Origin: Gelatoporia subvermispora B
Taxonomy: Eukaryota > Basidiomycota > Agaricomycetes > Polyporales > Gelatoporiaceae
Direction of reading: 5' to 3'
DNA: 33,162 bases
Assembly (NCBI GenBank): GCA_000320605.2
Contig: KB445807.1
Location: 1 to 33,162 of the forward strand
Shown here: piece after piece, positions 9,401-20,828 of the stretch
How positions within the stretch are numbered: the first letter of the stretch is position 1
Layout: each line of letters opens with the position of its first letter
Notes under the pieces: generated by a model
What the model saw: the letters and a program-made list of their open reading frames with translations, nothing else
The model's database searches: none
Told to the model about the DNA's origin: nothing
Made by a program: the position numbers and the translations under genes

Positions 9401-11334
9401 TCTCGTTGCATGTCAATGTGCCCGTCTTGTCGCTGAATACGTATTCGATCTGCCCGAGCTCCTCGACGAGGGACGAAGTGCGGCAGAGCGCCGGCGTGTC
9501 CGTCTTTGCGTAGTACATGTCCAGGTCTGAATTGATGAGCTGTGCCTGCTGGAACTTGACGACTTCCATCGTGACGATCAGCGAGATTGGTATGAGATTG
9601 TTGTACAGGATGATGAATGTCAGGATGTCTTCGAACGAAAACACCATAAGTGTACGTCTCGCTCGCAAAGACGGAACAAACCTTCGATAAATTCCTTTGC
9701 TGCACATGTGATAATCAGTCAAACACAAATACCATGTCTTCGATACTGGGACGCACCTCGGCCGCTGATCGTTGTTGTTTCGACAAGGTACCATTGTTGA
9801 TTCGCAAAGAACCACTATGTGGGTAATCGTCAAGTCTCAAGCAGACCACACATGCGTGAACACTTGCCGTTCGAATACTTGCTCCTATTGACGATCCGAT
9901 GGAGAGTGCTAGAAGAACTACGAACAAAAATACGATCTGCACGTTGACTTGGCGCTCGACAGCGGTACGCTTGATGGGCGCGGCGCTAGAATCTACACGT
10001 CAGCGTCATCGACAAACACAATCAGCTGCGACCCACGTTGCGTTCCGCATGAGCTTCGTCTCGTGTCCCGTGAAAACGACCAGACCATAGGCCCAGGGTG
10101 TGTTACGAATTTGCGCGCCGCGCAGCAGCATCTGGTCCGGCCCCAGGGGAACCTGCTTCGGGAGGCCCTCGCTCGTCGTGAGTTCGAGCGTGCCCTCGTA
10201 TGTGTACAGCGAGTTGTTCGGGTGTTCCGAGCGTAGCGTGCCGTTCAATGCGGTGACAAGGTGGGGCGCAGTGAGATACGACGTTTGCGGCGAGGCTTGC
10301 TTGATCTTCAAGTTCGTCTCGCCGTCTAGATTCGATGTCTCGATGTAGCAGAAGCCCTCGGGTTCACTAGAGCTGAGCAAGATGAGGTCGGCGGGAATAA
10401 AGTCATTGCTCTCCAGGCGCACGACGTCGCCGACCTGGATGTCCCTCCACCGCTTCTCCGAGAAGGTCCCATCCAGTCCCAGAATTTTAGCTTTTCTCGC
10501 ATTGAGCTCTGTGTCCGATTGATGGCGTTTCTGGAAGGATCACCTCGGGTCAATGCGTTGATCTAGCCCAATACGAGTAAGGACTCACTAGATCTTCCTG
10601 CATTTCCTTAAATGCGGACGCGGCCAGCACGACTCCGAGCGGTAAGATTGTTGTATATTGGTTGGTGGGTGACACACCCGGAATCTGCTGGATGAGCGCG
10701 GTAAAGAGGAAGAACAAGTTTGCATATTTGCTGAACTGCTCTGCGAGACTGTGAGCGAAGACAACGGCGAGCGACCAGCACGAAGCGACTGACCGTAGAA
10801 GAATTTCGGTACAAACGTCGCCATGTTGTACTTGCTCGTCGACACGTAGTTTGAGCAGAACTCAGCGTTGGCCGCGGAGTTGTTGAGCGCGATGACGCGG
10901 TTGCCCGTGAGGACGACCTCCGTCTTGTCCCATGGCCATCTCCACTGCCGCTTGGGCTTCTTCGCGGGTTGGGCCTGTGGGTTCCGTGAAGAACCAGGGA
11001 ATGATGCTGAGCCAGAAAACGGTCGAGAAGTGGACTTGCTTGGCGGTGGTTCGTCGTCAAAGGACCAGTCTGGTTGTATGCTGGCCGGGAGAGTGAGCTG
11101 GCTTGAGCCAGCCGGAGGTGCGCCAGCGCGAGCTAAGGGGAGACCACTTTCTTTGGACTGCATCGCCGCGGGCGTTGTACCGAACGCAGAGTCCGGCATG
11201 TCGTCGTCGTCGTCGAAGAACGGGTCGAGCATGGGCGGCGACGAGCCTGATGGTGGGTAGCCGCCATTTGCGGGCTGGTATTGGCGGGTCGCTGGATTAG
11301 CCTGAGATACAAGTCGTACAAAGTCGTCGCTCAT
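6444..11334 (-). CDS. DRS2: P4-type ATPase, Drs2-class aminophospholipid flippase
   Basis: Twenty-one exons, 1275 aa. Exons: 11334-10794, 10740-10589, 10530-10037, 9985-9868, 9814-9757, 9699-9682, 9628-9081, 9016-8795, 8744-8496, 8439-8356, 8303-8189, 8138-8052, 8003-7858, 7807-7693, 7644-7601, 7542-7309, 7256-7114, 7065-7040, 6990-6807, 6752-6663, 6603-6444. It moves phosphatidylserine/ethanolamine to the cytosolic leaflet at the trans-Golgi, supporting vesicle formation with a Cdc50-type subunit. Visible motifs: actuator [12 protein letters not shown] in membrane segment 4, phosphorylation site DKTGT (Asp about residue 527), KGAD in the nucleotide domain, TGDRQET, and hinge GDGANDV. The C-terminal tail carries GFAFSQ, typical of the Drs2/ATP8A autoinhibitory region. 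Two oddities: the intron 9815-9867 begins with GC, and one exon is 18 nt. Start: 11334 is preferred; an in-frame ATG at 11466 would add 44 residues. Confidence 0.95.
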
Positions 11335-11728
11335 CGTGTCCAGCGATGAGGAGAAGGCTTTCGACGTCGTGTCCAGCGGTGAGGTCGATGGGGAGTGTGT
11401 TGCTGCGGACTTGCCGCGGCACTGCACTGACCGTGCCGTGACGCGCACGTCACTCCATTTCCACATGTTCTGTAACCATTGTCACGCATGCGAAACCCCA
11501 ATGTAGACCCTAACCCTAAACCAGCACTTGGTGCTGGTTAGACGCCCATTGGCCGTTGGAGATCGTCAGCTCCGGCCCTCACCATTACCTCAGCCTCTCT
11601 TTTCTCCCGGTTTCAGAATTCATGGTCTCATCCAAAGCACCAAGATATCACAACGAACTGAAACGATAACTTGATCCCACAGTTAAAGGGTAGATCTCTC
11701 AGCGACTTGAGGCGCAGCCTACGCCTCC
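11335..11728. promoter_or_regulatory. divergent promoter region between DRS2 and the ADCK1-like gene, with a telomere-box motif
   Basis: These 394 bp separate two divergently transcribed genes and must hold both core promoters. They contain ACCCTAACCCTAAA at 11507-11520, two telomeric units. In fungi and plants, short AACCCTAA boxes in promoters are bound by Myb/TRF-like factors, so this may be a shared regulatory site. If DRS2 starts at the upstream ATG (11466), the promoter is shorter but still contains the box. No clear TATA element is seen. Confidence 0.4.
11507..11520 (-). repeat. interstitial telomere-like motif (CCCTAA x2)
   Basis: ACCCTAACCCTAAA. With the base before it, it forms a 15-mer whose exact reverse complement lies at 13892-13906, beyond the ADCK1-like gene. 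Confidence 0.7.
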
Positions 11729-13810
11729 ATGTTGCACTTGCCACACGCGCTCCGTCCGGCTCGACTCCCACATCATGACCTGTTGAAGAAACATACCGCT
11801 CGGTCGCCGCGCATACTATTCCATGGCCGGGAAATATTTTCCTCGAAGTTACCCCTCGGGTCCGACTTGCAGGCAGTTCAACCAAGTCGTTTGCACAAGT
11901 ATGCTCAGCGGGTGCTATATACTGTTTCATTCGGCGGAGCGGTGTGGCTAATGGATAGAGAGTATAATGGATCAGCTATAACGAGAAATCTGCGTACCTT
12001 TTGGACGGTACGTGTTCTCTGCTCTGTCCGCCCGCACTAGCATCTGCTCAAGCGCCGTTCGCAAGTGCGCAATAATTGCACTGGATTATAAGCTGCACTT
12101 TAAACCTGAAATGAGCGAAAGTATACCCGCCCTGCATGAACGTGTCGCAGAACGCATATATAATCTCTTCACCTCCAACGGCGGTCTCTACATCAAGATA
12201 GGCACGCATCTTTCTATCTACCGTTTCGTTACTCAGTGCTAACATCCGTGGTCCCAGGTCAGGCCTTTGCCAACAACGCTGCACTCATGCCCAAGCCCAT
12301 GCAAGAACGGTTCGGCCGGCTCTTTGACGACGCACCGCAAGTTCCGTATGCGGTAGTCGAAGGCGTCTTCAAGCGTGAATTTGGACGACCGCCATCGGGG
12401 CCCGGCGGCGTCTTTGAGATCTTCGAAGAGCGCGCGGCGGCAAGCGCGAGTATCGCGCAGGTGCACCGTGCAAAGCTGAGGGAAAAGGATGGCGGAGGAT
12501 GGGTCGCGGTAAAGATCCAGAAACCGGACGTGAGCAAGCAGGTGGAGTGGGATCTGGGAGCGTTCAAAATCGTGATGTGGATCTATGAGAAGTACCTCTT
12601 TAATTTGCCAGTGCTTTTCGTCGTCGGTATGTACTTTCATCAGCATGCTTGATCTGATATCTTCATGTCTGTCCTCCTCGCCCAGACTTCATCTCCGACC
12701 ATCTACGACGAGAGCTGGACTTTGAACTGGAAGCCAAGAACGCACTGCGGACGTCCATCTTCGTGGCGACCGAGCCCCGGCTCTCAGACCGGGTCTACAT
12801 CCCTAAAGTCTACCCCGAACTCTCCACCAAGAAGGTCATGGTCTCCGAGTGGATCGGTGGCGTGCGCCTCAGCGACCGGCGTGCCATCATGCAGCTTATG
12901 GGCGAGACCCCCTCGCCCGACTTGCCTCCCAGCACCTACCCTGTCCCTGAACGGCCGCTCAAAGGAGGTATTACGTGGGTTATGAAGACGATGGTCGACC
13001 TCTTCAGCGCGCAGATGTTCGAGTGGGGCTGGGTACACTGCGACCCGCACCCCGGGAACATCATCATCCGGCCGCACCCCTCCGCACCATCCCGCCCGCA
13101 ATTCGTGCTATTGGACCACGGGCTCTACGTCTCCGTTACGCGCAAATTCCAGCAGCAGTATGCGGCTCTGTGGAAGGGCCTGCTTGTGGCGGACCTCGGT
13201 ACCGTCCGCAAAGTCGCGGACGCGTGGGGCATCGGCGCGCCAGACCTGTTCGCCAGCGCGACGCTGATGCGACCCGTGCGCTTCGGGAAGCCCGGGGAGA
13301 GTGCTGGGGCGCACGATATTGAGAAGCTGAGTCAGTATGAGCGGGGCCTACTGATGAAGGAGAAGCTACGCAACTTCCTGACGGATACGGATAAGATGCC
13401 GAAGGAGCTGGTCTTCATCGCGCGGAATATGCGGTGAGTAGTGCATAAGCTCTTAGTTGGAGAATATGGATGACCAATGTATGAATAGTATCGTCCAGGG
13501 AAACAATCAGCAATTGGGCTCGCCCGTAAACCGTATACGCATCATTGGCTACTGGGCGTCGCGATCGCTTGCGGTGGCGCCGGGCCTTACTTGGGCGGTA
13601 CGATACAGGGAGTACTGCCGGTTCCTGGTCTTCCAGATTGTCATGCTCTCTATCGATATTGCGTTTTGGGCAACCAAATTGCGGCAATGGATTAAGCTCA
13701 AGCTGGGTCAGTCGGGAGAGGGATTCGAGGACCAGCTAGAACGGACGATGCGGGAGTTTGCGAAGAGTAACCTGGGACTAGAGATCGCAGAAGGGGCATT
13801 TGAAGGCTGA
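11729..13810 (+). CDS. ABC1/ADCK-family atypical kinase, ADCK1/Mcp2 (Cqd2) type
   Basis: Five exons: 11729-12007, 12066-12201, 12258-12626, 12686-13433, 13489-13810; 617 aa. Motifs in order: KxGQ as KIGQ (about residues 137-140, split by intron 2), the Ala-rich loop AAASASIAQVH (about 198-208), VAVK (Lys about 224), ELDFELEAKN, HCDPHPGN (about 379-386) and DHG in place of DFG (about 405). These define the ABC1/UbiB family. Overall layout and the C-terminal extension fit the ADCK1/yeast Mcp2 branch, linked to mitochondrial lipid and coenzyme Q homeostasis at the inner membrane. The N terminus is basic, with a hydrophobic segment around residues 65-80, in line with mitochondrial import and anchoring. 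Intron 2 (12202-12257) starts with GC; the invariant KIGQ forces that junction. The intron 1 acceptor at 12065 is chosen by frame and by WTCAIIALDYKL continuity. Confidence 0.92.
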
Positions 13811-14986
13811 GTACGTACCCTGTAGCTACTTTGAAGTATACTTAACCGAAACGTTTCAGCAGCGGCGGTGTTATTGCCTCGCAAGTACTGATTTAGGGTT
13901 AGGGTCAGTGTTTCTTCTGGCCCTCAGAATAGTCACCCAGAGTCATCGTCACTACTCCAGACTTGTACTTGAATGCCCATTATAGATTACGCCTCACACT
14001 CAAATTAGTAAAGTTAACTCATAGTGTACACAGAAGATCATTCCACACGAATCGGCGGTTTTGAGCATCGCAACCAACTACGCCCTAGCCAGGAGATTAT
14101 GATGCTACCGGATGAGATCTTCTGGGATTTTGCCGCGACGTATTGAGTGGTATGTTTTGTATGATCCGGTCACATCACATAGACAAGGACAGTCGAACTC
14201 ACATGGTGATTCAGGATCTTGACCTCCGAGCTTTTACTCGGATGCAAGCATCTTCGAGAGCGCTACCCAGCTCTCGGGACCACGTTCGATATGTCCTGCA
14301 ATTTAGAGGTAAGGTTAATGACTCTGGCAGCGAGCGGAGAGAATTGCAGTCCTCATGCACCGCAGCGCCATGCACCACCAGTTCGGCAGAGTCGTAGGTC
14401 CAAGCTGAAGATTGCGCGGCGCGGGTTCGTATTGCACCTGAGTCATCGGACCAGGCTGCTGACTGCGCAATGCGAAGAGGATATTATATTAGTGACAGCG
14501 TGCGGTAAGCTACCTCGATGGGGATGTTTCGCATTGTGGGCGTCAGTGAATCTAGGAAGAGCGGAACGCCTCATTGACAGCGCCATGCGTATGCGAATCC
14601 TAGGACTTCATCTGAGGACCTACAAAACAATCATCTGACGGATATGTGCTGCGGTAACTGGGTGTTCCCAACTTTTCGACGCTATTCTGAGAGTGAACGT
14701 GGTACGCTTTATCGGTGCCATCACGGTGAGCCTGAAGAGCATTTCAATGTTCGTGCTAGAGAGCGCTTGCGTAGGCACTTCCGCTGGCTGCCCTCATCCA
14801 AACGTCGACGCCAAGTACATACCACTCCAGCCGTCATTGTATATCATTACAGACTAAGGTACTATCCCTCGGCAGGCAAGATACCCAGTCGAATCTACCT
14901 GTGAGCTAAAGGTGATGTCGTTGTCGCTCTCTCGAACGATATATGTGCTTATCAATGTTTGTGAGATATTGATCGGTTATCCCATC
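13811..14986. other. intergenic; telomere-like motif and a possible F-box relic
   Basis: About 1.2 kb without a supported gene. It holds TTTAGGGTTAGGGT at 13892-13905. Near 14099 an ATG begins a short peptide with LPDEIFWDF, resembling an F-box start, but it stops after 15 codons. A + frame at 14219-14638 (139 codons) has no recognisable domain. These could be remains of an older F-box gene next to the intact-looking one downstream, or chance. Confidence 0.3.
13892..13905 (+). repeat. interstitial telomere-like motif (TTAGGG x2)
   Basis: TTTAGGGTTAGGGT, the exact reverse complement of the motif at 11507-11520. The two copies face outward like chromosome ends, with the ADCK1-like gene between them. 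Confidence 0.7.
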
Positions 14987-16758
14987 ATGAAGGAGAGTGC
15001 TGAAACCATGATAACGATATCGAACGAATCGGAGAATTCTGGAGGCTGGCGCACTCACCTCTATTACTCGAAAGATACCATAGAAGAAGCCAACCGTCTA
15101 CTCAAGGAATCTGGGATCCTGTCTTCCGAGAGCTCGCCTTCGCAGGAAAGAAGTAGACCAGCTACTTCGACCTCATCGTAAGCCATCCACTCTCACTGTG
15201 CGATTTCCGAGTTACTGAAGTATCCGTATGGGGTCGCTCTCAGTGCCCAGCAACCTCTACGGCATTCCCCCAGTGATCTAGCGGTAGAGATCTGGTGGGA
15301 CATCCTTGACCAAATTGACGATATTCGCAGCCTTCTGGTTCTTGAGCGCACCTGCAAGGGGCTTGCGGAACTGGTGGTGAAAATCCGGGATGGGCACGCA
15401 GGGACGCTTGACCGCGCCATACAAGTCAAAGCGCTTCGCGAGGAGATCGAGGTTGACCCTATCTTGCCATTCCTCTTGTTGGATGTCCACGTTGTCGATT
15501 TTGAGGTAGCCAAGTTCGCATACGAGCTTGCCGGGAAGCTGCACGGACTCCGGCGTATCCAGATATCGGCGAGCACCCAGAGCAAACTCAGAGCTGTACC
15601 CCGGCTGAACTGGGCCGTGTTCACGCAATGGTCCCATTTCTCCAGAGTCGTCGAGATCCGCCTCATTGCTCCGCGCTTTGACTCGTATGCAGACCTTTCC
15701 CGAATCGTCTGCGCATTGCCGGATCTGCGGACGCTCTGTCTCGTGCTGGTTAATTGGCGCAAGGGCGAGGCTCGCAGTTTGGCTGAGGAGCCTTTTGCCC
15801 GTTTGCTCCGGCTGGAACATGCGATGGTGCGTTCCGGCCCGTCTACTTCGTATGCTTCATCATCTGAGACGTTTCCGGCGCATAGGTTATGCAAGCTCAG
15901 GAGTACCAGAATCTCGCAGTTCTACTCACCGCCCCAGCTCTCAGACGCCTCGATCTGGCTGCGGATCCTGCGCTACTGGATGGACTACCTGTGGTGCCCC
16001 CTTCCGCGCTCCCCCGACTTCTTGTCAAAGTTTCCGCCGAAGAACAACATCTTACATATGCGTGTAGACATCGGCACCCGCTCTCGACGGCTGCTGGCTA
16101 ACACGTACTTCAAGACGGTCCGCTCACAAGTGACCGACATCGATCGCATCCTCGCCTCCGGTTTTCCGTGCTTGAAAAGTCTACATGTCGTACTTGCAAG
16201 ATTCGAGACTCGAGATGCCGTCGAGAACATGTGCGCGATTAAATGCGTACCATTCGAGCAAGTTCCACACGAGGAGTGCCCGTATACATTTACGATCCGG
16301 ACCACGTCGAACCTATGGAATTATCGCAGTGGTTAGACGACGTCAAGGCTCGCTATGGGACAAACGGTCCTAAGCTTGAAGGCGTAGCGGGCATGTTCAA
16401 AGCGCTTGGAGACGAACGGGATGCATACTGGGCAGGAGATCATTCGAACTCGGCATTTGCTAGCATATTCGAGACGCACCGGCTATATGGTCTCCCTGAT
16501 CCCTCCACAAACTCACTGGAGCTTGCCGAGCAACTCAGTTCAGCATGGTGTGTGGGAGGTCTCGTAGTTGCCGACAACGTTCCGGACAACGACCCATGGC
16601 TCCATTATCTCGAAGCCCGGTGCGATGGCATGCTGAGCCGCAATCCAAGTTTCCATCAAAACGCGTCTGATACAAGATCCAGAAACCAGTCAAACTCGAA
16701 AGGAAAAGGGGTCGCGAGATCGTCATCAAGAGGGCCGGAGATATTGGATGTCGATTAG
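14987..16758 (+). CDS. F-box protein with LRR-like C-terminal part (3' splicing unresolved)
   Basis: Supported pieces: exon 1 14987-15177, an intron with GTAAGC and TTCCCCCAG (15178-15273), exon 2 15274-15826, a 59-nt intron with GTGCGT (15827-15885), and an exon from 15886. Exon 2 opens with an F-box-like segment (DLAVEIWWDILDQI, then LVLERTCKGL). Leucine-rich segments follow, such as APALRRLDL, and in another frame FPCLKSLHVVL (16167-16199). The last frame runs to the stop at 16756-16758. F-box proteins present substrates to SCF ubiquitin ligases; here the substrate is unknown. Between about 16024 and 16330 the coding frame changes twice. An intron 16064-16130 would resolve the first change, but I find no good intron for the second, so a frameshift or missed splice remains. 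Alternative start: ATG at 15228, which would need one extra base near 15270 to reach the F-box. Confidence 0.6.
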
Positions 16759-17335
16759 GAGACAGCATCACAATAATGACCGGGAGGGATGAGAAGGGAT
16801 GATGTCGAGTAAACACACATTCGGGCACGGCACGAGTTCGGCGGAATATGTACTAAGAGTACACGGAAGTTTGGATACTCTCTTTAGTGAGCTTAGACGT
16901 GGGGTTTGTCCACGGCCATAATGTCTTGACTATCTTGTACATATCACGACGTCTGGTCATGATAGTATGCCACCTCTTGTACCATAATCAGATGCCGCTG
17001 TATCGCTGGTCTACGATCGTTGTGGCCGCAGCGCGAGCAAATAGTAGAGCAACACATTGAGCTTCCCGTAGACCGAGCAAAAGAGATGTTCCAGTAGCCT
17101 GAGTACTAGTCCGGATGAGAAAGTCGAGGAGTAACGTCTGCCGCTCCGCGGACCGCGTCAAGACTGCCGAGTTCAGACGCCTAGACCCGTTCTGCGCTTC
17201 ACCAGCTCATCCGTTCCCTGAAGCTCTGCGGAACCTGCATATATTCTGTCTTATTTGCGCGCATCCGGTCTGGTCGCGAGGACTAGTTCTGGGTCTTTCT
17301 TTGTTGAATGAACTTGGTCAGCGTCTTGGTTTGCT
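16759..17335. other. intergenic between F-box gene and COG3
   Basis: 577 bp with no supported gene. It should contain the 3' UTR of the F-box gene and the COG3 promoter. The short open frames here overlap one another and show no domain. Confidence 0.4.
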
Positions 17336-20300
17336 ATGGCCAACACAGCCAAGAGGGCACCCGCACCTGTGCCGTCTCCTCACCCGAAGCGCGTTATCAA
17401 CGTCGAGGAATGGGAAGCAAAGGCCCCTCTTGATGACCTTGAAATCAGAAGTGTCAACGTGCTCAAGATAGCCAGCGAGCGGCGGCCTCTTCCGCTCAAG
17501 GTACGCCACATGTGTAGTCTCTGTAGTCGACTGCTTATCGACCAAGGCGCACAAAGTTCGACAGGGACGAGTCGGCCCCGTCCACACGTCCGTCCACACC
17601 CGCTCTGCGTAACAGACTCCAGCATACCTCGCGCTCATCTACCCCAGTCCCCGCAGCCCGTTCCCATACGATGCACGCGCTGTACCCTGCACAACCGATC
17701 CAGACCCCGCAGCAATTCTACGATTGGTTCGCGCTCATCGACCGCTCCGTCGCGCATAGCCAAGAGGCTCACTTCCGTGCACACCTCGCGAGCGTATCAG
17801 AGCACCTTGACGCGTGTGACCGGATCATACAGCGGATAGATCAGGTGGACGCGGAGGTGGAGGACATGCTACAAGGGTGGAAGAGTGTAGAAGAGAGCGG
17901 GAAGAACCTTAAAGATGCTTGTGAGCAGTTATTGGATGAGCGGGTGAGTATGACTCCCTTACGAGAGGCACCGCCTTGCTGGCATAGCTGATAGCAGCCT
18001 ATAGGACAAACTAATTGCACTCACCGAGGCAATTGACACCCGTTTGGAGTACTTCCAGGAACTGGAGCATGCGACACGTATGCTCAACCACCCAGGAGAT
18101 TCCCTCGTTCTTCAAACAGACTTCTTATACATGGTCGAGCGAGTCGACATTTGCATTGACTATCTCAAGTCGCACGTACGCGTGGACCATCAGCCTTCCC
18201 CGTGCATCTGTCTGATAATTCTTTCAGCGACACTTCCGCGAAGCAGAGATATATTTGCTGCGTTTCCAGCAATGCATGACGCGCGCGATGACGCTGATCA
18301 AGATGTACTTCGTCGGCTCCCTACGCGCTCTGACGGCTGATGTATCCCGGAGGCTTTCTGAGAAAGTAAGTATGCAGGTGTCCAGCTTCGAGCGTGCGCA
18401 CATACTCACACAAATTCCCTTCAGGATGTCTCGGTAACGGCACAGATGCATCTCCTCTACACGCGATTCCGTTCCGTCTCCGCGCAGCTCGCGCCCCTTC
18501 TGGCAGAGTTGGAGCGCCGCGCGATCGCGCATCCTGAGGAGCTCTCCGCGCTGCTGGCTGAATGCCACTCTGCGTACTTCTCGGCACGGAAAGGCCTGCT
18601 CGTGAACCGGGTAGTCGAGGAAATCAAAGGGCTCGACCCTACAAGAACTGAACTCGTCGAGTTGGTGCGTGCCATTTCCGCCTCTGTGCATTCTGTGATT
18701 GACGCTATGTGCCTCTAGACACGAGCAGGTTGTAGCTATCTTAAGCAGCTCTGTACAGACGAATTTGACCTGTACCGTTCGTTCTTCAACTCTGGCGAGG
18801 ACCAGCTCTAGTGAGTAAACAGTCATCCTCCCACACTCACCGCCTTTCGAATCTCGTCCTTAGCCAGTACCTCGAGAACTTGTGCGACTACCTATATGAT
18901 GACCTCCGTCCACGAATACTCCACGAGCAGCGCATCGCTGCACTGTGTGAGGTCTGCACCGTGCTGCAGGCGCTGATGGTCCTTGACATCCCCGCGACCG
19001 TTGATTTGTCTGACGACGAGAGCGACACGTCTCCTGACGAACTGAATCTCGACCTCGATGCCGGTGATCACCGCCAGCCAAAGCGGGGCCTCCGGACGCT
19101 GCATATCAGCCATCTACTCCAGATGGTGCTCCAGGACGCACAAACACGGCTGTTTTTCAAAGCGCAGGCAGTGATCCAGTCAGATATACGGTATTATGTT
19201 CCGAAACCGGAGGACCTTGCGTACCCCGAGATCCTCATAGGTTGGTGTGTAGTCACGGGACGGTTGCACTTTTTGTAACCTCTTGATAGTTGCGCGAAAG
19301 CCTACTTCGGGTTTCGAAATCAAGGAGAAGGACAATGGGCGGCAGCTATTCCAGCTGAAGTCCTTGGATAAACAGGAGACCTGGTACCCCACGCTGAGAA
19401 AGACAGTCTGGGTGCTCTCACAACTTCATGACTACGTGAAGGTAGGTATATGTGACCATCATGACGGCTGTTCTAACTGACGTCCATGTTAGCCTGCAAT
19501 CTTCGACGACATTGCTCAAGAGGCTGTGGCGTTGTGCTTGCAATCGTTGGTGAATGCCGCAGAGACATTAAAGTCTACCAAACCCTCCTCGACCACGGAT
19601 GGCCAGCTGTTCCTTGTCCGGCATCTTGTCATTCTGAAGGAACTCACACAGAGCTTGGATCTCGAGCGCAAGACTGCAGATCGAGGTCCCGGCTTGTCAG
19701 GTGTCTCAGGTGAGGCTGTTCATTCGGTATTGCGGTATGCTGCTGATGCGTTCGAAGATACGTTGACATCGATGCTCAACAAGACAACGTCGTTGATCCC
19801 CAGTGCGCTTTTTGCGACGCTAGGGATGCCCCGTGACGAGAACATGTCCGACGTCAGACAGGTCAGTATGCCCCTGGCCTCATGCGTACGATTCTGACAA
19901 CAGGGCCAGAGCATTGACCAAGAGCTGAAGCGCGCATGTGAGGACGCCATATCATCATGCGTCGAGCCCCTCGTTGCCCCTCTCCATGCGTGGTCAGAGA
20001 GCACGCGCATCTCCCGTGCCCTCTCCAAGCAGTCCCCGAACGCCTCGAGCGCCGCCCTCGTATCGCAGCAAGCGGACATCTCGCCGTTGTTCGAGCAGTT
20101 CCGTGGCGCTTGTGAGCATACGCTGCGCGAGCACGTCGTGAGGATGCGGCTTTACCTTGAGGATGCACGGACGGTCGGGGTGCTCCTCGGTCATGCGCAG
20201 GAGCGCGTTCTGGACGAATACCTAGAATTCCGTGTACTGGCACGTGAAGCGCAGCCGGAACAGGCGGGGCGGTTGGCGACTGAGGAAGAGGTTAAGACTC

Positions 20301-20386
20301 TGCTGCGATCCGCGTGCGAGGAAGCTGTGGCCGTTGAGGAAGACGCGAATGGCTCCGCGGCACGCATGGCGGGTTCTTTGACTTGA
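17336..20386 (+). CDS. COG3: conserved oligomeric Golgi complex subunit 3 (Sec34 family)
   Basis: Ten exons: 17336-17500, 17557-17943, 18005-18175, 18228-18365, 18425-18664, 18719-18810, 18864-19240, 19290-19441, 19493-19861, 19904-20386; 2574 nt, 857 aa. The length suits the family (human COG3 is 828). COG3 is a lobe A subunit of the COG tether, which captures retrograde vesicles at the Golgi. Family signatures seen: an N-terminal coiled coil (DAEVEDMLQGWKSVEE), HPGDSLVLQTDFLYM, LLAECHSAYFSAR, DEFDLYRSFF, LYDDLRPRI, DAQTRLFFKAQ, PEDLAYPEIL, WYPTLRKTVWVLSQLHD and DGQLFLVRHL. They occur in the same order as in animal and yeast COG3. All introns are 42-61 nt GT-AG. The acceptor of intron 1 (17556) is chosen by frame. 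The first ATG is the only one before conserved sequence. Confidence 0.94.
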
Positions 20387-20828
20387 ACTCGACGAGTTGG
20401 AATTCTGTTGTACGTAGTTCGGCATGTTTGATTTCTTTGCGCCCTGTGGATTATTTGTTGAATACAGGCTTGCTAGCAACCTGTACTCGAGTATCGAAGT
20501 AGAGGATGCTAAGTGACATAGTCTTTTGCATCTCCAATATGCTGCACGTTGCTACATAGCAACGCTACCTCTAGTACTCATCGCGCGTCCGCATATTGAA
20601 TAACGCCGTACTGAACTCCGCAATCATATCTCGTCGCAACATACATACCCGTTATCGGAACTCGAGAGCGAACATCAAGTAATGCGGTCTCTTTACTGCG
20701 CTGCGGTGTCATAGTGTGGTGGCTATCACTTGGGATGTGTGCTTCTTGCCTGCCGGCCTGGCTTGCGACATAGTAAGCCAGGGGCGAAAGGGTCAGCTAT
20801 CAAAAAGCTACAACATACAATGTAGCAC
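20387..20828. other. intergenic between COG3 and tRNA-Gln
   Basis: 442 bp without a protein gene. It contains the tRNA 5'-half relic listed separately (20705-20736). Confidence 0.4.
20705..20736 (+). pseudogene. diverged 5' half of a tRNA-Gln-like sequence
   Basis: Thirty-two bases align without gaps to the first 32 bases of the tRNA-Gln at 20829. There are five differences, all transitions. The similarity stops at the anticodon loop, and no matching anticodon 3' stem or T arm follows. It is therefore not a functional tRNA gene. Confidence 0.55.

Noticed and set aside
14099..14146. LPDEIFWDF F-box-like start
   Set aside because: The frame stops after 15 codons and no intron restores it. It is kept only as a remark in the intergenic entry.
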